This document shows, piece by piece, positions 1-6,748 of a DNA stretch of 11,493 bases (the first letter of the stretch is position 1; each line of letters opens with the position of its first letter). The translations under genes were made by a program, and so were the position numbers. Source of the stretch: Chloroflexota bacterium (GTDB taxonomy: Bacteria; Chloroflexota; Dehalococcoidia; DSTF01; JACRBR01); NCBI GenBank assembly GCA_025355835.1, contig JANXYW010000200.1, positions 1 through 11,493 of the forward strand, in the 5' to 3' direction. Under the pieces are notes generated by a model. It was given only the letters and a program-made list of their open reading frames with translations, was not told the DNA's origin and did no database searches.

Positions 1-1461
1 CAGAGATGGGTCGCCGCCGAATGCCCGGATGTGGTCCTGCTTACCGGATCGGCACTGGCGCACACGGCGACAACGCCCTACTACGTCATCGCCGATCTGG
101 TCCGGCGGTCGCTTGGCATCCGTGAAATGGATGCACCCGCCGAAATCCGGAGCCGCCTCGAGGCCCGGCTGCAGCAACTCGGCATCGATGATCCCGCAGC
201 GTGCGACGCGCTGGCGACGATCATGGCCGTCGAGTCCGATGCGAGCCCACTGCGCGAGATGACCCCGCGCGCCCGGCGCGCGCGCATCTCGAAGGCAGTG
301 GTCAACGTTCTGCGTTCGATGGCGACGCTGTCACCGCGCATCCTGGTATTTGAAGATCTGCACTGGGCAGATGACCAGTCGATTGAATTGATGAAGAACC
401 TGTTCACGGGGCTGTCTGACAGCCCCGTCCTCTTCGTTACGCTGACCCGTCCCATCGCCGACGACGACGCGAAGGCGCGCCAGGTGGAGGCGCACCTGTT
501 GCCCGCGACGCACACGCGCCTGGTCCTCACCGAATTGCGGGACGAGAACTGCGTCGAGCTGGTGCGTGCACTCGTTCCGGGGCTGGAGGCATCGCCCGAG
601 GTTGTCCAGACGATCGTTCGGAAGGGGCAGGGCAACCCCTTCTTCGTCCAGGCGATCATCGGCACGCTGCTCGACCAGGGCGTCCTCGTGCGCGGCGGTC
701 CCGGCGAGGGCACCTCCGTGCACGGTGCAATCAGCGATGTAAGCGTGCCGGACACTGTCTGGGGCGTGCTGGCCGAGCGCATCGATCGGCTCGGCGCGGA
801 ACAGAAGCACGCGCTCCAAAGCGCGGCGATTGTCGGCCATGTGTTCTGGCGGGAACTGGTCGCCGAACTCACGGGGGCCGCCGAGATCGACGCATGGCTA
901 CAGAGCCTCTACGAGCACGACTACATCGAACCGCTCGGTCCGGCCGCGTTCGACGGCGATTGGGAGTGGGCGTTCCGCCACGTGCTGGTGCAAGACGTGG
1001 CGTACGCCGGCATGCTCCGCTCCGTTCGTCGCACGGCCCACCTGCGCGTCGGCGCTTGGCTCGAACAGCGCGCAGGCGAACGGCGCAGCGAGTATGCGCC
1101 GCTCCTAGCTCATCACTTCGAGCGGGGCGAAGACTGGCAAAAGACGGCGGAGTTCGCAGAGGAGGCAGGCAACCGCGCGGCGCTGCTCTACGCGAACCGC
1201 GAAGCAGGCGCCGCATACCGCCAAGCGCTCGACGCGCTCGCGCTTCTCCCGTCTGACGAGGCCGTGCAGCGCCGCACGATTGACCTGACGCTGAAGTTCG
1301 CGCAGGTATCGCCCGACTTGCCGACTGAGGCGGTCTTGCCGGCACTCGAGGCAGCGAAGGTACTCGCGCACGGGCTGGCTGATAACGCGCTCACGCTGCG
1401 TGTTTCGGCAGCGACAACGGCTTGGCTCTGGACAAAGCACTCGATCCGCGGTTTCAACTGA
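1..1461 (+). CDS. Cyclase-associated AAA/STAND ATPase with TPR region, 5' partial and C-terminally truncated
   Basis: The frame is open from base 1 and has no start in the window, so the gene begins upstream; 486 residues are visible. Residues about 114-123 read VFEDLHWADD, a Walker B and following acidic motif typical of the AAA_16-type ATPase found behind class III adenylate cyclase domains. The Walker A motif and any cyclase domain would lie to the left. An ATPase helical region follows, with VPDTVWGVLAERIDRL near residues 245-260. The start of a TPR-type tail follows (LLAHHFERGEDW, then AGAAYRQALDALALL). Family members usually continue for a few hundred TPR residues, but this frame stops after TKHSIRGFN, 28 bases before a terminator-like hairpin. 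I infer that the 3' end was lost when the repeat at 1502-1620 was formed or inserted. It would be an ATP-dependent signalling protein in the cytoplasm. The family is fairly sure; its function after truncation is unknown. Confidence 0.8.
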   Translation, partial: QRWVAAECPDVVLLTGSALAHTATTPYYVIADLVRRSLGIREMDAPAEIRSRLEARLQQLGIDDPAACDALATIMAVESDASPLREMTPRARRARISKAVVNVLRSMATLSPRILVFEDLHWADDQSIELMKNLFTGLSDSPVLFVTLTRPIADDDAKARQVEAHLLPATHTRLVLTELRDENCVELVRALVPGLEASPEVVQTIVRKGQGNPFFVQAIIGTLLDQGVLVRGGPGEGTSVHGAISDVSVPDTVWGVLAERIDRLGAEQKHALQSAAIVGHVFWRELVAELTGAAEIDAWLQSLYEHDYIEPLGPAAFDGDWEWAFRHVLVQDVAYAGMLRSVRRTAHLRVGAWLEQRAGERRSEYAPLLAHHFERGEDWQKTAEFAEEAGNRAALLYANREAGAAYRQALDALALLPSDEAVQRRTIDLTLKFAQVSPDLPTEAVLPALEAAKVLAHGLADNALTLRVSAATTAWLWTKHSIRGFN

Positions 1462-1489
1462 AAATCTCGTCAAACCTTGGGAGAGTAGC

Positions 1490-1521
1490 GGAAAGACCGC
1501 CGATTGTCGGGCGGTCTTTCC
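1490..1521 (+). terminator. Perfect 12-bp hairpin, terminator-like
   Basis: GGAAAGACCGCC (1490-1501) and GGCGGTCTTTCC (1510-1521) are perfect inverted arms around an 8-base loop. The hairpin starts 28 bases after the stop of the truncated ATPase gene. The tail that follows is GAGTTTGCACTT, with only three consecutive T, so intrinsic termination is plausible but not textbook. The loop and right arm are shared with the second repeat copy near 5241-5260; the left arm is not. Confidence 0.6.
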
Positions 1522-1622
1522 GAGTTTGCACTTGGTGGAGACGGGGGAGGTTTAATCTCTCCACGCGCCATCGGACTCCGAATCTACGAGCGGCCCCCGT
1601 TCGCGTTGGTCGTCATTGACTG
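1502..1622 (+). repeat. Long dispersed repeat, copy 1 (contains the 17-bp core at 1533-1549)
   Basis: This block aligns with 5241-5363 with about one indel before the common GAATCTACGA (1580-1589 and 5320-5329). Shared stretches include GCGGTCT, TGGTGGAGACGGGGGAG, GAATCTACGA and GGTCGTCAT, and they keep order and spacing. The 17-bp core is identical in all three copies in the window. It lies between the truncated ATPase gene and the 3' end of the convergent LuxR-type gene. No coding function is evident. The reverse complement of the core resembles a tmRNA 3' end, but the bases beyond it do not form a convincing T arm here. Confidence 0.7.
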
Positions 1623-1644
1623 ATTGGCCGCGAGCCCCCTTTGA

Positions 1645-1659
1645 GGGCCTTTGTGGCCC
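1645..1659. terminator. Short GC hairpin between convergent genes
   Basis: GGGCC (1645-1649) and GGCCC (1655-1659) pair around a 5-base loop, 36 bases beyond the stop of the - strand regulator. Alternative pairings exist with the CCCCC upstream. There is no T-run on either side, so a terminator role is weak. Confidence 0.25.
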
Positions 1660-1695
1660 GACTCGGCAGTGCTGGCTCTTGTCTTTGATGAACAC

Positions 1696-4600
1696 TCACT
1701 TCTTCCCCGGCGCGCTTCGCTCGCGCCTTGTTGCTTCGGCGGCGAGTTCGGAGCGCGTTACGACGCCGAGCTTGGTGAAGATGTGCGCGAGATGCACCTT
1801 CACCGTGCCCCGCGTGATGAACAGCTTCTCGGCGATCTGGGGATTCGTGAGACCCGCCGCGGTCAGCGCAACGACCCGCTGTTCTGTCGGCGTGAGGCTG
1901 TCCCAGCCGACGGACGGGCGCTTGCGTTCGCCACGCGCGCGGGACGCGTATGCGACGGCTTCGTCGACCGACAATGCCGCGCCCTCGACAAACGCCGCGT
2001 CGCACGCGTCATCGCCGGCGAGGAGCCGCGCTTGCTTGAGGTGCGCGTCGTATTCGATCTGCGCGACCGGGAAGCGCACGACGCCGAGCGATCGGCGCAG
2101 CGCGCCGGCGGCTCCGTACAGCCGGGCAGCTTCCAGCGCACTCTCTTGCTTCACCGCGATCGAGGCCAGCGCCTCCAGCGATTCCGCCACGTCCGGCGCG
2201 AACCGCCGCCTGTGCCTGATGGCGAGCGCTTCGTGGTAGAGATCCTCCGCCGCGCCGGTGTCGCCTTCGCGAAGTGCAACTTCGCCCAGGCGATGGATCG
2301 CGAGCGACGACGTCCACGGATTTCCAAACGCGGCGGCAACGGTGCGTGCTTCGTCGAGCGCGGTTCGCGCTTCGGCGAGGCGACCGGATGCGATGTCGCA
2401 GCCGCCGGCGATACAGAGCGACCACGACAGGTACACGGGCAGATCGAGCGTCCTCGATTCCTCAATGAGCGGCTCGATGCAAGCGCGAGCGCCCTCAGCG
2501 TCACCGCACGCGAGCATGATCGCCGACAGCTGGAACAGCGCCTGCGGTACCGCGACGCTGCCGCCCGATGCCTCGGCGACGCGCAGGAGCGCGTGCAGCC
2601 GCTCCGTTGCCGCTGCGTAGTCTCCGGAGAACGCCTCACCCGCCGCGAGCATCGCGATAGCAATGCCGTCGGTCACGGGATCGCCGACCTCCGCGCAGTA
2701 TCGGAGCGATGTCTCCGCATGTTCGCGCAGCGCGTCGAGTTCGCCTCGGCGGTACGCGCCGTACGCGCATCCGCAGTGGTACCAGGCGAGGAAGAATTTG
2801 TTGTTGAGGGCGAGCGCGGCCTCGCGGAGTTGCTCCAGCGCACCGGTGTTCGCGACGTGATCATCCTGGAAGATGAAGGACGCCGTGAGCATCTTCAGCC
2901 CATCGGCGATCGCCCAATCGTCGCCAATCTCCCTCCCGAGCTTGATGCTTCGATCCAGAGCCAGTCGAGCGGCGGCAGGATCAGACACCATCTGGAGGTA
3001 GCCGAGTGTGTTTGATGCACGTGCCTCGGTCCAGCGATCGCCGACGGCCTGCGCCATCGCGATCGCTTCCGGTACACAGCGCATCGTCGTCTCGAATTCG
3101 TTGCCATACAGGGCGACGTGGCCGGCGCCCCAGAGCGCGCGGGCCCTGATGACCGACGGCTCACCCTTCGTCGCGAGCGCGCGCGCGAACCAGCGGCCAC
3201 CTTCGGCGAGATAGCCACGGAGCTCCCAGAACAGCGTGAGCGCTCCGCACAATCTGAGGAAGAGGTCATCCTGGTGCTCCGCCTGCGCCCACTCGAGGGC
3301 CGCGCGCAGGTTGTCGTGTTCTCGTTCGAGGCGCGACAGCCACTCGGGGCCGTCGCTGAGGGCGATCTCCGGAGCGGCCTGCTCGGCCAGCGCAAGGAAG
3401 GCAGCGAGGTGCCGGTGGCGCGTGGCGTCGCTCTCGCCCGCTTCGACGAGGCGTTCGCGAGCGAAGTAGCGGATCGTTTCGAGCAGGCTGTAGCGCGCAT
3501 CGCGCTGTTCGTGGCTCACCTGCACGAGCGACTTGTCGGCGAGACGGGACAGGAGATCGAGCACGGCGTAACGATCGAGATGATCGTCGGCGCAGACTGT
3601 CTCCGCGGCATCCAGCGTAAAGCCGCCGGCGAAGACGGAGAGTCTTCGGAGCAGCACCCGCTCGCGATCTTCAAGCAGATCGTGGCTCCAGGCGACGGAC
3701 GACTCGAGCGTGCGCTGCCGCGGCACGGCCGTGCGGCTGCCGCCCGTGAGCAACCGGAAACGATCGTCGAGCGCGGCGGCGATCTGGCCGAGCTGCATCA
3801 TGCGCGTCCACGCGGCGGCGAGTTCGATCGCGAGCGGAATGCCGTCGAGGCGGTCGCAGATGTGAGAGACGATCGAAAGGTCTTCGCCTACAGCGGCAAA
3901 GTTGGGCCTCACGAGCGTCGCGCGTTCGACGAACAGCTGCACGGCGCGATCGGCGTCGAGCGAGGGAACGTGCCAGGCTGTTTCGCCCGCAACGCCGAGC
4001 GCCTCGCGGCTGGTGGCGATGATGCGGACGTTCGGGGCTGCCGTGAGCAGCGCCTCCGCGAGCCGCGCGCACGCATCGAGGACGTGCTCGCAGTTGTCGA
4101 GGACGATCAGCGTGTCCTGATCCGCGAGCTGCCCGGCGAGTGTTTCCGTGAGCGTCTTGCCGGCCTCCTCGCGGAACCCGAGCACAGTGGCGACGGCGGT
4201 AAGGACCAGATCGGCGTGGGCGATCGATGCGAGCTCGACCCACCAGACGCCGTTCGCGCGTTCATCGACGGCATCGGCCGCGGCGTGGAGAGCGAGGCGC
4301 GTCTTGCCGCAGCCACCGGCGCCGACAAGCGTCACGAGGCGCCGCGTCGAGAGGAGGCCGTGCAGCTCGGCAAGCTCGGTTTCGCGGCCGACAAATGTCG
4401 TGAGCTCGGCCGGCAGGTTATTGGCGAGGACATTCAGCGATCGCAGCGCGGGGAACTCGCTCTCGATCTCCGGATGGCACATCTGCCAGACGCGCTCGGC
4501 GCGGCCGAGATCCTTTAGCCGATGCGCGCCGAGATCGCGCAGGGTGACGGGCGCGACGAGTCGATCGGTGATCAAGTCGCGCGTAGCGCCGGAGATCACG

Positions 4601-5049
4601 GTCTGACCGCCGTGCGCGACGGCGCGGAGCCGGGCGCAGCGAATGATCGTCGGGCCGAAATAGTTGCCTTCGTTGCGGAGCTGGGCCTCGCCGGTGTGCA
4701 GGGCGATCCGCACGCGTAGCGGCCGCTCGAGAGGCCATTGCTCCGCGGCGAACGCAAGCTGGATGTCGACGGCGGCGGCGAGCGCGTCCGACGCCTTCAC
4801 GAACGCGGCGACGATGCTGTCTCCCTCGCCCTGTTCGACGGGGCGGACGCCGCCGTGCGCGGCGATGATCGTGTCGAGGAGCGCGTAGTGGCGCGCGGCG
4901 GCGATCACCATGCCCTCGTTCTCGGCCTCCCAGAGGCGGGTAGAGCCCTCGATGTCGGTGAGGAGGAAGGTGACGATGCCCGTTGGCAGCGCCGCTACGC
5001 TGTCGGCCATGATGCGAGACTCCCGTTGTGAAGTGCGTGACTGCGTCAT
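1696..5049 (-). CDS. Class III cyclase - STAND/NB-ARC ATPase - TPR - LuxR HTH transcriptional regulator (Rv0386-type architecture)
   Basis: This is an intact 1117-residue signal-responsive regulator. Residues about 22-190 form a class III nucleotide cyclase domain with metal-binding Asp32 (FLLTDIEGST) and Asp77 (GEGDS). By motif alignment the substrate-specifying pair is Gln73/Asn129, instead of the usual Lys/Asp. The catalytic Asn position is Ile136 (TIIRCARLR), while Arg140 is kept. An ATPase follows: Walker A GAGGCGKT 243-250, Walker B LIVLDN 314-319, ATSRE 345-349 and GIPLA 403-407. Residues about 450-1030 are helical repeats, and 1051-1109 are a LuxR/GerE helix-turn-helix (LTPTEQRVV...GTVKVHL). 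The same domain order is known in M. tuberculosis Rv0386, which also has a Gln-Asn pair. AAAGGGG lies 7 bases before ATG 5049. An internal ATG at 5010 also has GGGAG 9 bases upstream and starts nearer the conserved domain, so either start is possible. It lies between two repeat copies. Confidence 0.93.
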   Translation of the reverse strand: MTQSRTSQRESRIMADSVAALPTGIVTFLLTDIEGSTRLWEAENEGMVIAAARHYALLDTIIAAHGGVRPVEQGEGDSIVAAFVKASDALAAAVDIQLAFAAEQWPLERPLRVRIALHTGEAQLRNEGNYFGPTIIRCARLRAVAHGGQTVISGATRDLITDRLVAPVTLRDLGAHRLKDLGRAERVWQMCHPEIESEFPALRSLNVLANNLPAELTTFVGRETELAELHGLLSTRRLVTLVGAGGCGKTRLALHAAADAVDERANGVWWVELASIAHADLVLTAVATVLGFREEAGKTLTETLAGQLADQDTLIVLDNCEHVLDACARLAEALLTAAPNVRIIATSREALGVAGETAWHVPSLDADRAVQLFVERATLVRPNFAAVGEDLSIVSHICDRLDGIPLAIELAAAWTRMMQLGQIAAALDDRFRLLTGGSRTAVPRQRTLESSVAWSHDLLEDRERVLLRRLSVFAGGFTLDAAETVCADDHLDRYAVLDLLSRLADKSLVQVSHEQRDARYSLLETIRYFARERLVEAGESDATRHRHLAAFLALAEQAAPEIALSDGPEWLSRLEREHDNLRAALEWAQAEHQDDLFLRLCGALTLFWELRGYLAEGGRWFARALATKGEPSVIRARALWGAGHVALYGNEFETTMRCVPEAIAMAQAVGDRWTEARASNTLGYLQMVSDPAAARLALDRSIKLGREIGDDWAIADGLKMLTASFIFQDDHVANTGALEQLREAALALNNKFFLAWYHCGCAYGAYRRGELDALREHAETSLRYCAEVGDPVTDGIAIAMLAAGEAFSGDYAAATERLHALLRVAEASGGSVAVPQALFQLSAIMLACGDAEGARACIEPLIEESRTLDLPVYLSWSLCIAGGCDIASGRLAEARTALDEARTVAAAFGNPWTSSLAIHRLGEVALREGDTGAAEDLYHEALAIRHRRRFAPDVAESLEALASIAVKQESALEAARLYGAAGALRRSLGVVRFPVAQIEYDAHLKQARLLAGDDACDAAFVEGAALSVDEAVAYASRARGERKRPSVGWDSLTPTEQRVVALTAAGLTNPQIAEKLFITRGTVKVHLAHIFTKLGVVTRSELAAEATRRERSAPGKK

Positions 5050-5096
5050 AGTATGACCCCTTTCGAGGCCATCGTCGGGTCAGCGCCCCGACCAAA

Positions 5097-5109
5097 CATC
5101 TGCCAGATG
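5097..5109. promoter_or_regulatory. Operator-like palindrome CATCTG-C-CAGATG
   Basis: These are perfect 6-bp half-sites around one base, centred 54 bases upstream of the 5049 start of the LuxR-type regulator. The position and symmetry fit a dimeric regulator's binding site, possibly autoregulatory. No direct evidence links it to a particular protein. Confidence 0.35.
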
Positions 5110-5176
5110 GGATATTTCGTAGCCGACGACCGGAACAGGGTGGTCGCGGTGCGCGCTCATGGCGCGCCAACAACCC

Positions 5177-5195
5177 AATTACCAAACTGGCAATT
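5177..5195. promoter_or_regulatory. AT-anchored interrupted palindrome AATTNCCANNNTGGNAATT
   Basis: AATT-a-CCA-aac-TGG-c-AATT is symmetric at seven positions of each half. It stands out as AT-rich in a GC-rich region. It lies about 130 bases upstream of the - strand regulator and about 205 bases upstream of the + strand cyclase start. It is a candidate operator for the divergent pair; the factor is unknown. Confidence 0.4.
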
Positions 5196-5240
5196 CCGGC
5201 GTCCGTGCGGGCCGATTAGAGTGACGGACGGCCCCCCGGT

Positions 5241-5363
5241 GATTGCCTGGCGGTCTATCCGAGGTTGTACGTGGTGGAGACGGGGGAGTGCCCAACTCGC
5301 CGCCCCCGTCTCGAATATCGAATCTACGAAAGGCCACGGTTCGCGGTCGTCATCCTTGATTGA
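5241..5363 (+). repeat. Long dispersed repeat, copy 2 (contains the 17-bp core at 5272-5288)
   Basis: This block aligns with copy 1 at 1502-1622, beginning GATTG and running through GCGGTCTAT, the identical 17-bp core, GAATCTACGA (5320-5329) and GGTCGTCAT. The perfect upstream hairpin of copy 1 is not kept, because only its right-arm sequence is present. Here the core instead forms the left arm of a different hairpin (5277-5312). The copy ends just before a broken cyclase gene. Confidence 0.7.
5277..5312. other. Strong 10-bp hairpin GAGACGGGGG/CCCCCGTCTC
   Basis: The arms 5277-5286 and 5303-5312 are perfectly complementary around a 16-base loop, giving a very stable stem about 90 bases upstream of ATG 5401. 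No T-run follows. It may be a recombination-site structure or transcript insulation. The left arm is part of the three-copy core, but the right arm occurs only in this copy. Confidence 0.55.
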
Positions 5364-5391
5364 CCCGCGATTCGTTGATTGACGATATGCT
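5356..5391 (+). promoter_or_regulatory. Possible promoter with direct repeat TTGATTGA x2 and TATGCT
   Basis: TTGATTGA occurs at 5356-5363 and again at 5375-5382. A -10-like TATGCT sits at 5386-5391, nine bases before ATG 5401. No Shine-Dalgarno lies between, so a nearly leaderless transcript is possible. No well-spaced -35 is visible. Copy 1 has a related but diverged TCATTGACTGATTGG at 1613-1627. Confidence 0.3.
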
Positions 5392-5400
5392 CCGCTCACC

Positions 5401-5511
5401 ATGAGCGCGAGGGCACAGACCGTCACGGTCCTCTTCACCGACCTCGTCTCATCGACCGAGCTGCTGCAACGCGCCCGGTTGACGAGCCCGCTTTATGAAG
5501 CCGTTCGATGA
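5401..5511 (+). pseudogene. N-terminal fragment of a class III adenylate/guanylate cyclase gene
   Basis: ATG at 5401 opens a 36-residue frame. Its residues 6-20 read QTVTVLFTDLVSSTE, the classic first motif of class III cyclases, with the first metal-binding Asp at residue 14. Similarity ends at about residue 25 (LLQRA, near base 5475). The rest, RLTSPLYEAVR, is unlike the family and ends at TGA. The second Asp, the transition-state residues and all downstream ATPase sequence are absent, so it cannot be a working cyclase. It resembles the expected start of a gene like the one truncated at 1-1461, but it cannot be that gene's missing part, because that gene has lost its 3' end. I infer a deletion or replacement breakpoint near 5476. 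The family assignment rests on one short but distinctive motif. Confidence 0.7.
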
Positions 5512-5566
5512 GGGCGTCCCTCGATGTATCGTACCGCGACGAGCAACGCTGCCTGGAGGTGTTTCG

Positions 5567-6477
5567 ATGAAGGTGACGCTGGACTGGCTGGGGACGGCGA
5601 CGTTCCGGCTGACTCTCGATGACGTTGTGGTGTTCCTCGACGCGTATATGGATCGCGTGCCATCGGCACCGCCCGTCGGGCTGAGCGCGAAGGATGTGCA
5701 GCGCGCGGACTTCGTGCTCGTGGGGCACAGCCACTTCGACCATCTCGCTGGCGCGGAGATTATCGCGGCGACCACAGGCGCGCGCGTGATCGGATCCAGC
5801 GAGACGTGCCGGGTGCTGCGCGGGGCCGGGTTGCCGCGGCGCAGCTGACGCCATCCCACGGGGGCGAGCGCCACCGGCTGAGCGAGGGCGTAACGGTGCG
5901 CGTGGTGCCCAGCCTCCACGCATGCATCTGGTGCCACGAGGCTGATGCGGGCGCCGGGACGGTGTCGACCGGGCTCACGGGACTGACGGAGGACGAACGC
6001 GCCGGGCACCGGAGCCTGGTCAACGCGATCGGCGATGCGGCCGGCGCGAACACGCAGGCCGGGCGCGACATCATCCAGCACGTGACGACGGCGGTGGGGA
6101 GCCGCGACCACGGCGGCGCGCTGGGGTACTACATCGAGACGCCCGCCGGATCGCTGTACTGGCATGACTCTTCGGGCTGCTGGACGGGAGTCCTGGCGGG
6201 GTTGCGACCCGACGTGGCGCTGCTGGCTTGCGCCGGGCGCGCGAACGTCGATGGCGAACCGATCCAGGGGTCGCCCGCCGACTTCATCGCGCTCCAAGCG
6301 CGGCTGCTCGGTGGGCCGCGGGCGGTTGTGCTTAGTCATCACGACAACTGGATGCCGCCGAGGACGAAGCCGGACTTCGATCTCGATGCCGTGCGTGGGG
6401 CGCTGGCGCGGGAGTCGCCTGGGACGGTGCTGCTGTCGACGGGATATCTCGAGGGCACGGTGCTGTTCGGCGCGTAG
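5567..6477 (+). pseudogene. Metallo-beta-lactamase-fold hydrolase, interrupted by an apparent 1-base deletion near 5835
   Basis: The start is well fixed: GGAGG at 5555-5559 lies seven bases before ATG 5567. Residues 54-59 are HSHFDH, the HxHxDH zinc motif, followed by LAG. Reading continues to LRGAGLPR, then hits TGA (5846-5848) in this frame. Adding one G near CCGCGG at 5833-5838 gives AQLTPSHGGERHRLS and continues to 6477. The second part supplies the remaining expected ligand motifs: PSLHAC, WHDSSG (Asp) and LSHHDNW (His). The joined length would be about 304 residues, roughly normal for UlaG-like or related MBL hydrolases. Such enzymes use two metal ions to hydrolyse esters, lactones or phosphodiesters; the substrate is unknown. 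The protein appears cytoplasmic, with no signal peptide. Everything else is intact, so a recent mutation or a sequencing error are equally likely. Confidence 0.8.
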
Positions 6478-6613
6478 CGTTCTGCGTGTGTACGTAGATG
6501 CATTGAGCGGTCGAATCGTGGGGTTTACGCCGCGACCAGCTTGCTGGTCTGTCTTCGAAGAGGACCGAAGCAGGAACCCGCGTGTCCTCTTGCTCAAGCC
6601 CGATGAAGTCAAA

Positions 6614-6641
6614 CAACGGCTTGCCGAACTGCAAGCCGTTG
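6614..6641. terminator. Perfect 11-bp hairpin upstream of the third 17-bp core
   Basis: CAACGGCTTGC (6614-6624) and GCAAGCCGTTG (6631-6641) pair perfectly around the loop CGAACT. It ends nine bases before the core at 6651. This mirrors copy 1, where a perfect hairpin ends 11 bases before the core. No T-run follows, so it may be a site structure and not a terminator. It lies inside the recombinase-like remnant. Confidence 0.5.
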
Positions 6642-6650
6642 AGGATGGTC

Positions 6651-6681
6651 TGGTGGAGACGGGGGAGAACCCACCTCCCAC
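6651..6681 (+). repeat. 17-bp core, copy 3, with tRNA T-arm-like extension
   Basis: TGGTGGAGACGGGGGAG (6651-6667) is identical to 1533-1549 and 5272-5288. In this copy the next bases allow GGGAG/CTCCC pairing around the 7-base loop AACCCAC. On the - strand this looks like a T stem-loop before CCGTCTCCACCA. One extra base separates stem and acceptor, and the conserved TTCG of a real T loop is absent. It is therefore a degenerate tmRNA/tRNA-end-like sequence, not an RNA gene. It marks the left edge of the phage-like module. Confidence 0.6.
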
Positions 6682-6748
6682 AAGTCCACTTAGATTCTGA
6701 AGCTGAGGCGCCACCTTTCCCGCTCCACACGGGTGATTACATCGTCGT

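Larger units (their letters stand above)
5050..5400. other. 351-bp divergent intergenic region with palindromes and repeat copy 2
   Basis: No gene is seen here. The region separates the - strand regulator from the + strand cyclase fragment, so it should contain divergent promoters. It holds GTCGGG/CCCGAC inverted arms (5074-5079 and 5087-5092), the palindrome CATCTG-C-CAGATG, the palindrome TGGCGCGCCA (5160-5169), an AATT-anchored palindrome at 5177-5195, and the long repeat from 5241 on. I could not pick a convincing -35/-10 pair for the - strand gene. Confidence 0.6.
6482..6700 (+). pseudogene. C-terminal remnant, probably of a site-specific (serine) recombinase
   Basis: The frame from 6482 to the TGA at 6698-6700 encodes about 72 residues that look protein-like: VYVDALSGRIVGFTPRPA, then VLLLKPDEVKQRLAELQ. 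The pattern of a short beta strand, GRIVGFTPRP and a nearby Phe resembles the tail of large serine recombinases of mobile elements; this is recalled similarity, not a database match. There is no good start; GTG 6488 is possible but would give a tiny protein with no catalytic domain. The last residues, LVETGENPPPTS, are encoded by repeat copy 3, so the frame runs straight into the putative attachment core, as integrase genes often do. It lies 4 bases after the MBL gene. The alternative is an unrelated small hypothetical gene. Confidence 0.4.

Noticed and set aside
1533..1570. Possible tmRNA or tRNA gene on the - strand ending at the core
   Set aside because: The CCGTCTCCACCA end is present, but no matching acceptor 5' strand, TTCG loop, anticodon arm or tag-peptide region was found to its right. 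Treated as a repeat or scar only.
1651..3015. Long + strand open frame (454 codons) inside the LuxR-type gene
   Set aside because: It lies opposite a gene with clear domain motifs and has Arg-rich, low-complexity content typical of an antisense shadow in GC-rich DNA.
3118..4518. Long + strand open frame (466 codons) opposite the cyclase/ATPase region
   Set aside because: No motif, no RBS, and it is fully antisense to conserved ATPase and cyclase motifs.
5160..5169. TGGCGCGCCA palindrome as an operator
   Set aside because: Short GC-only palindromes like this are expected by chance in such GC-rich sequence.
5510..5522. GAGGG/CCCTC hairpin before the MBL gene as a riboswitch or terminator
   Set aside because: The stem is only five bases with a three-base loop, and there is no wider structure or T-run.
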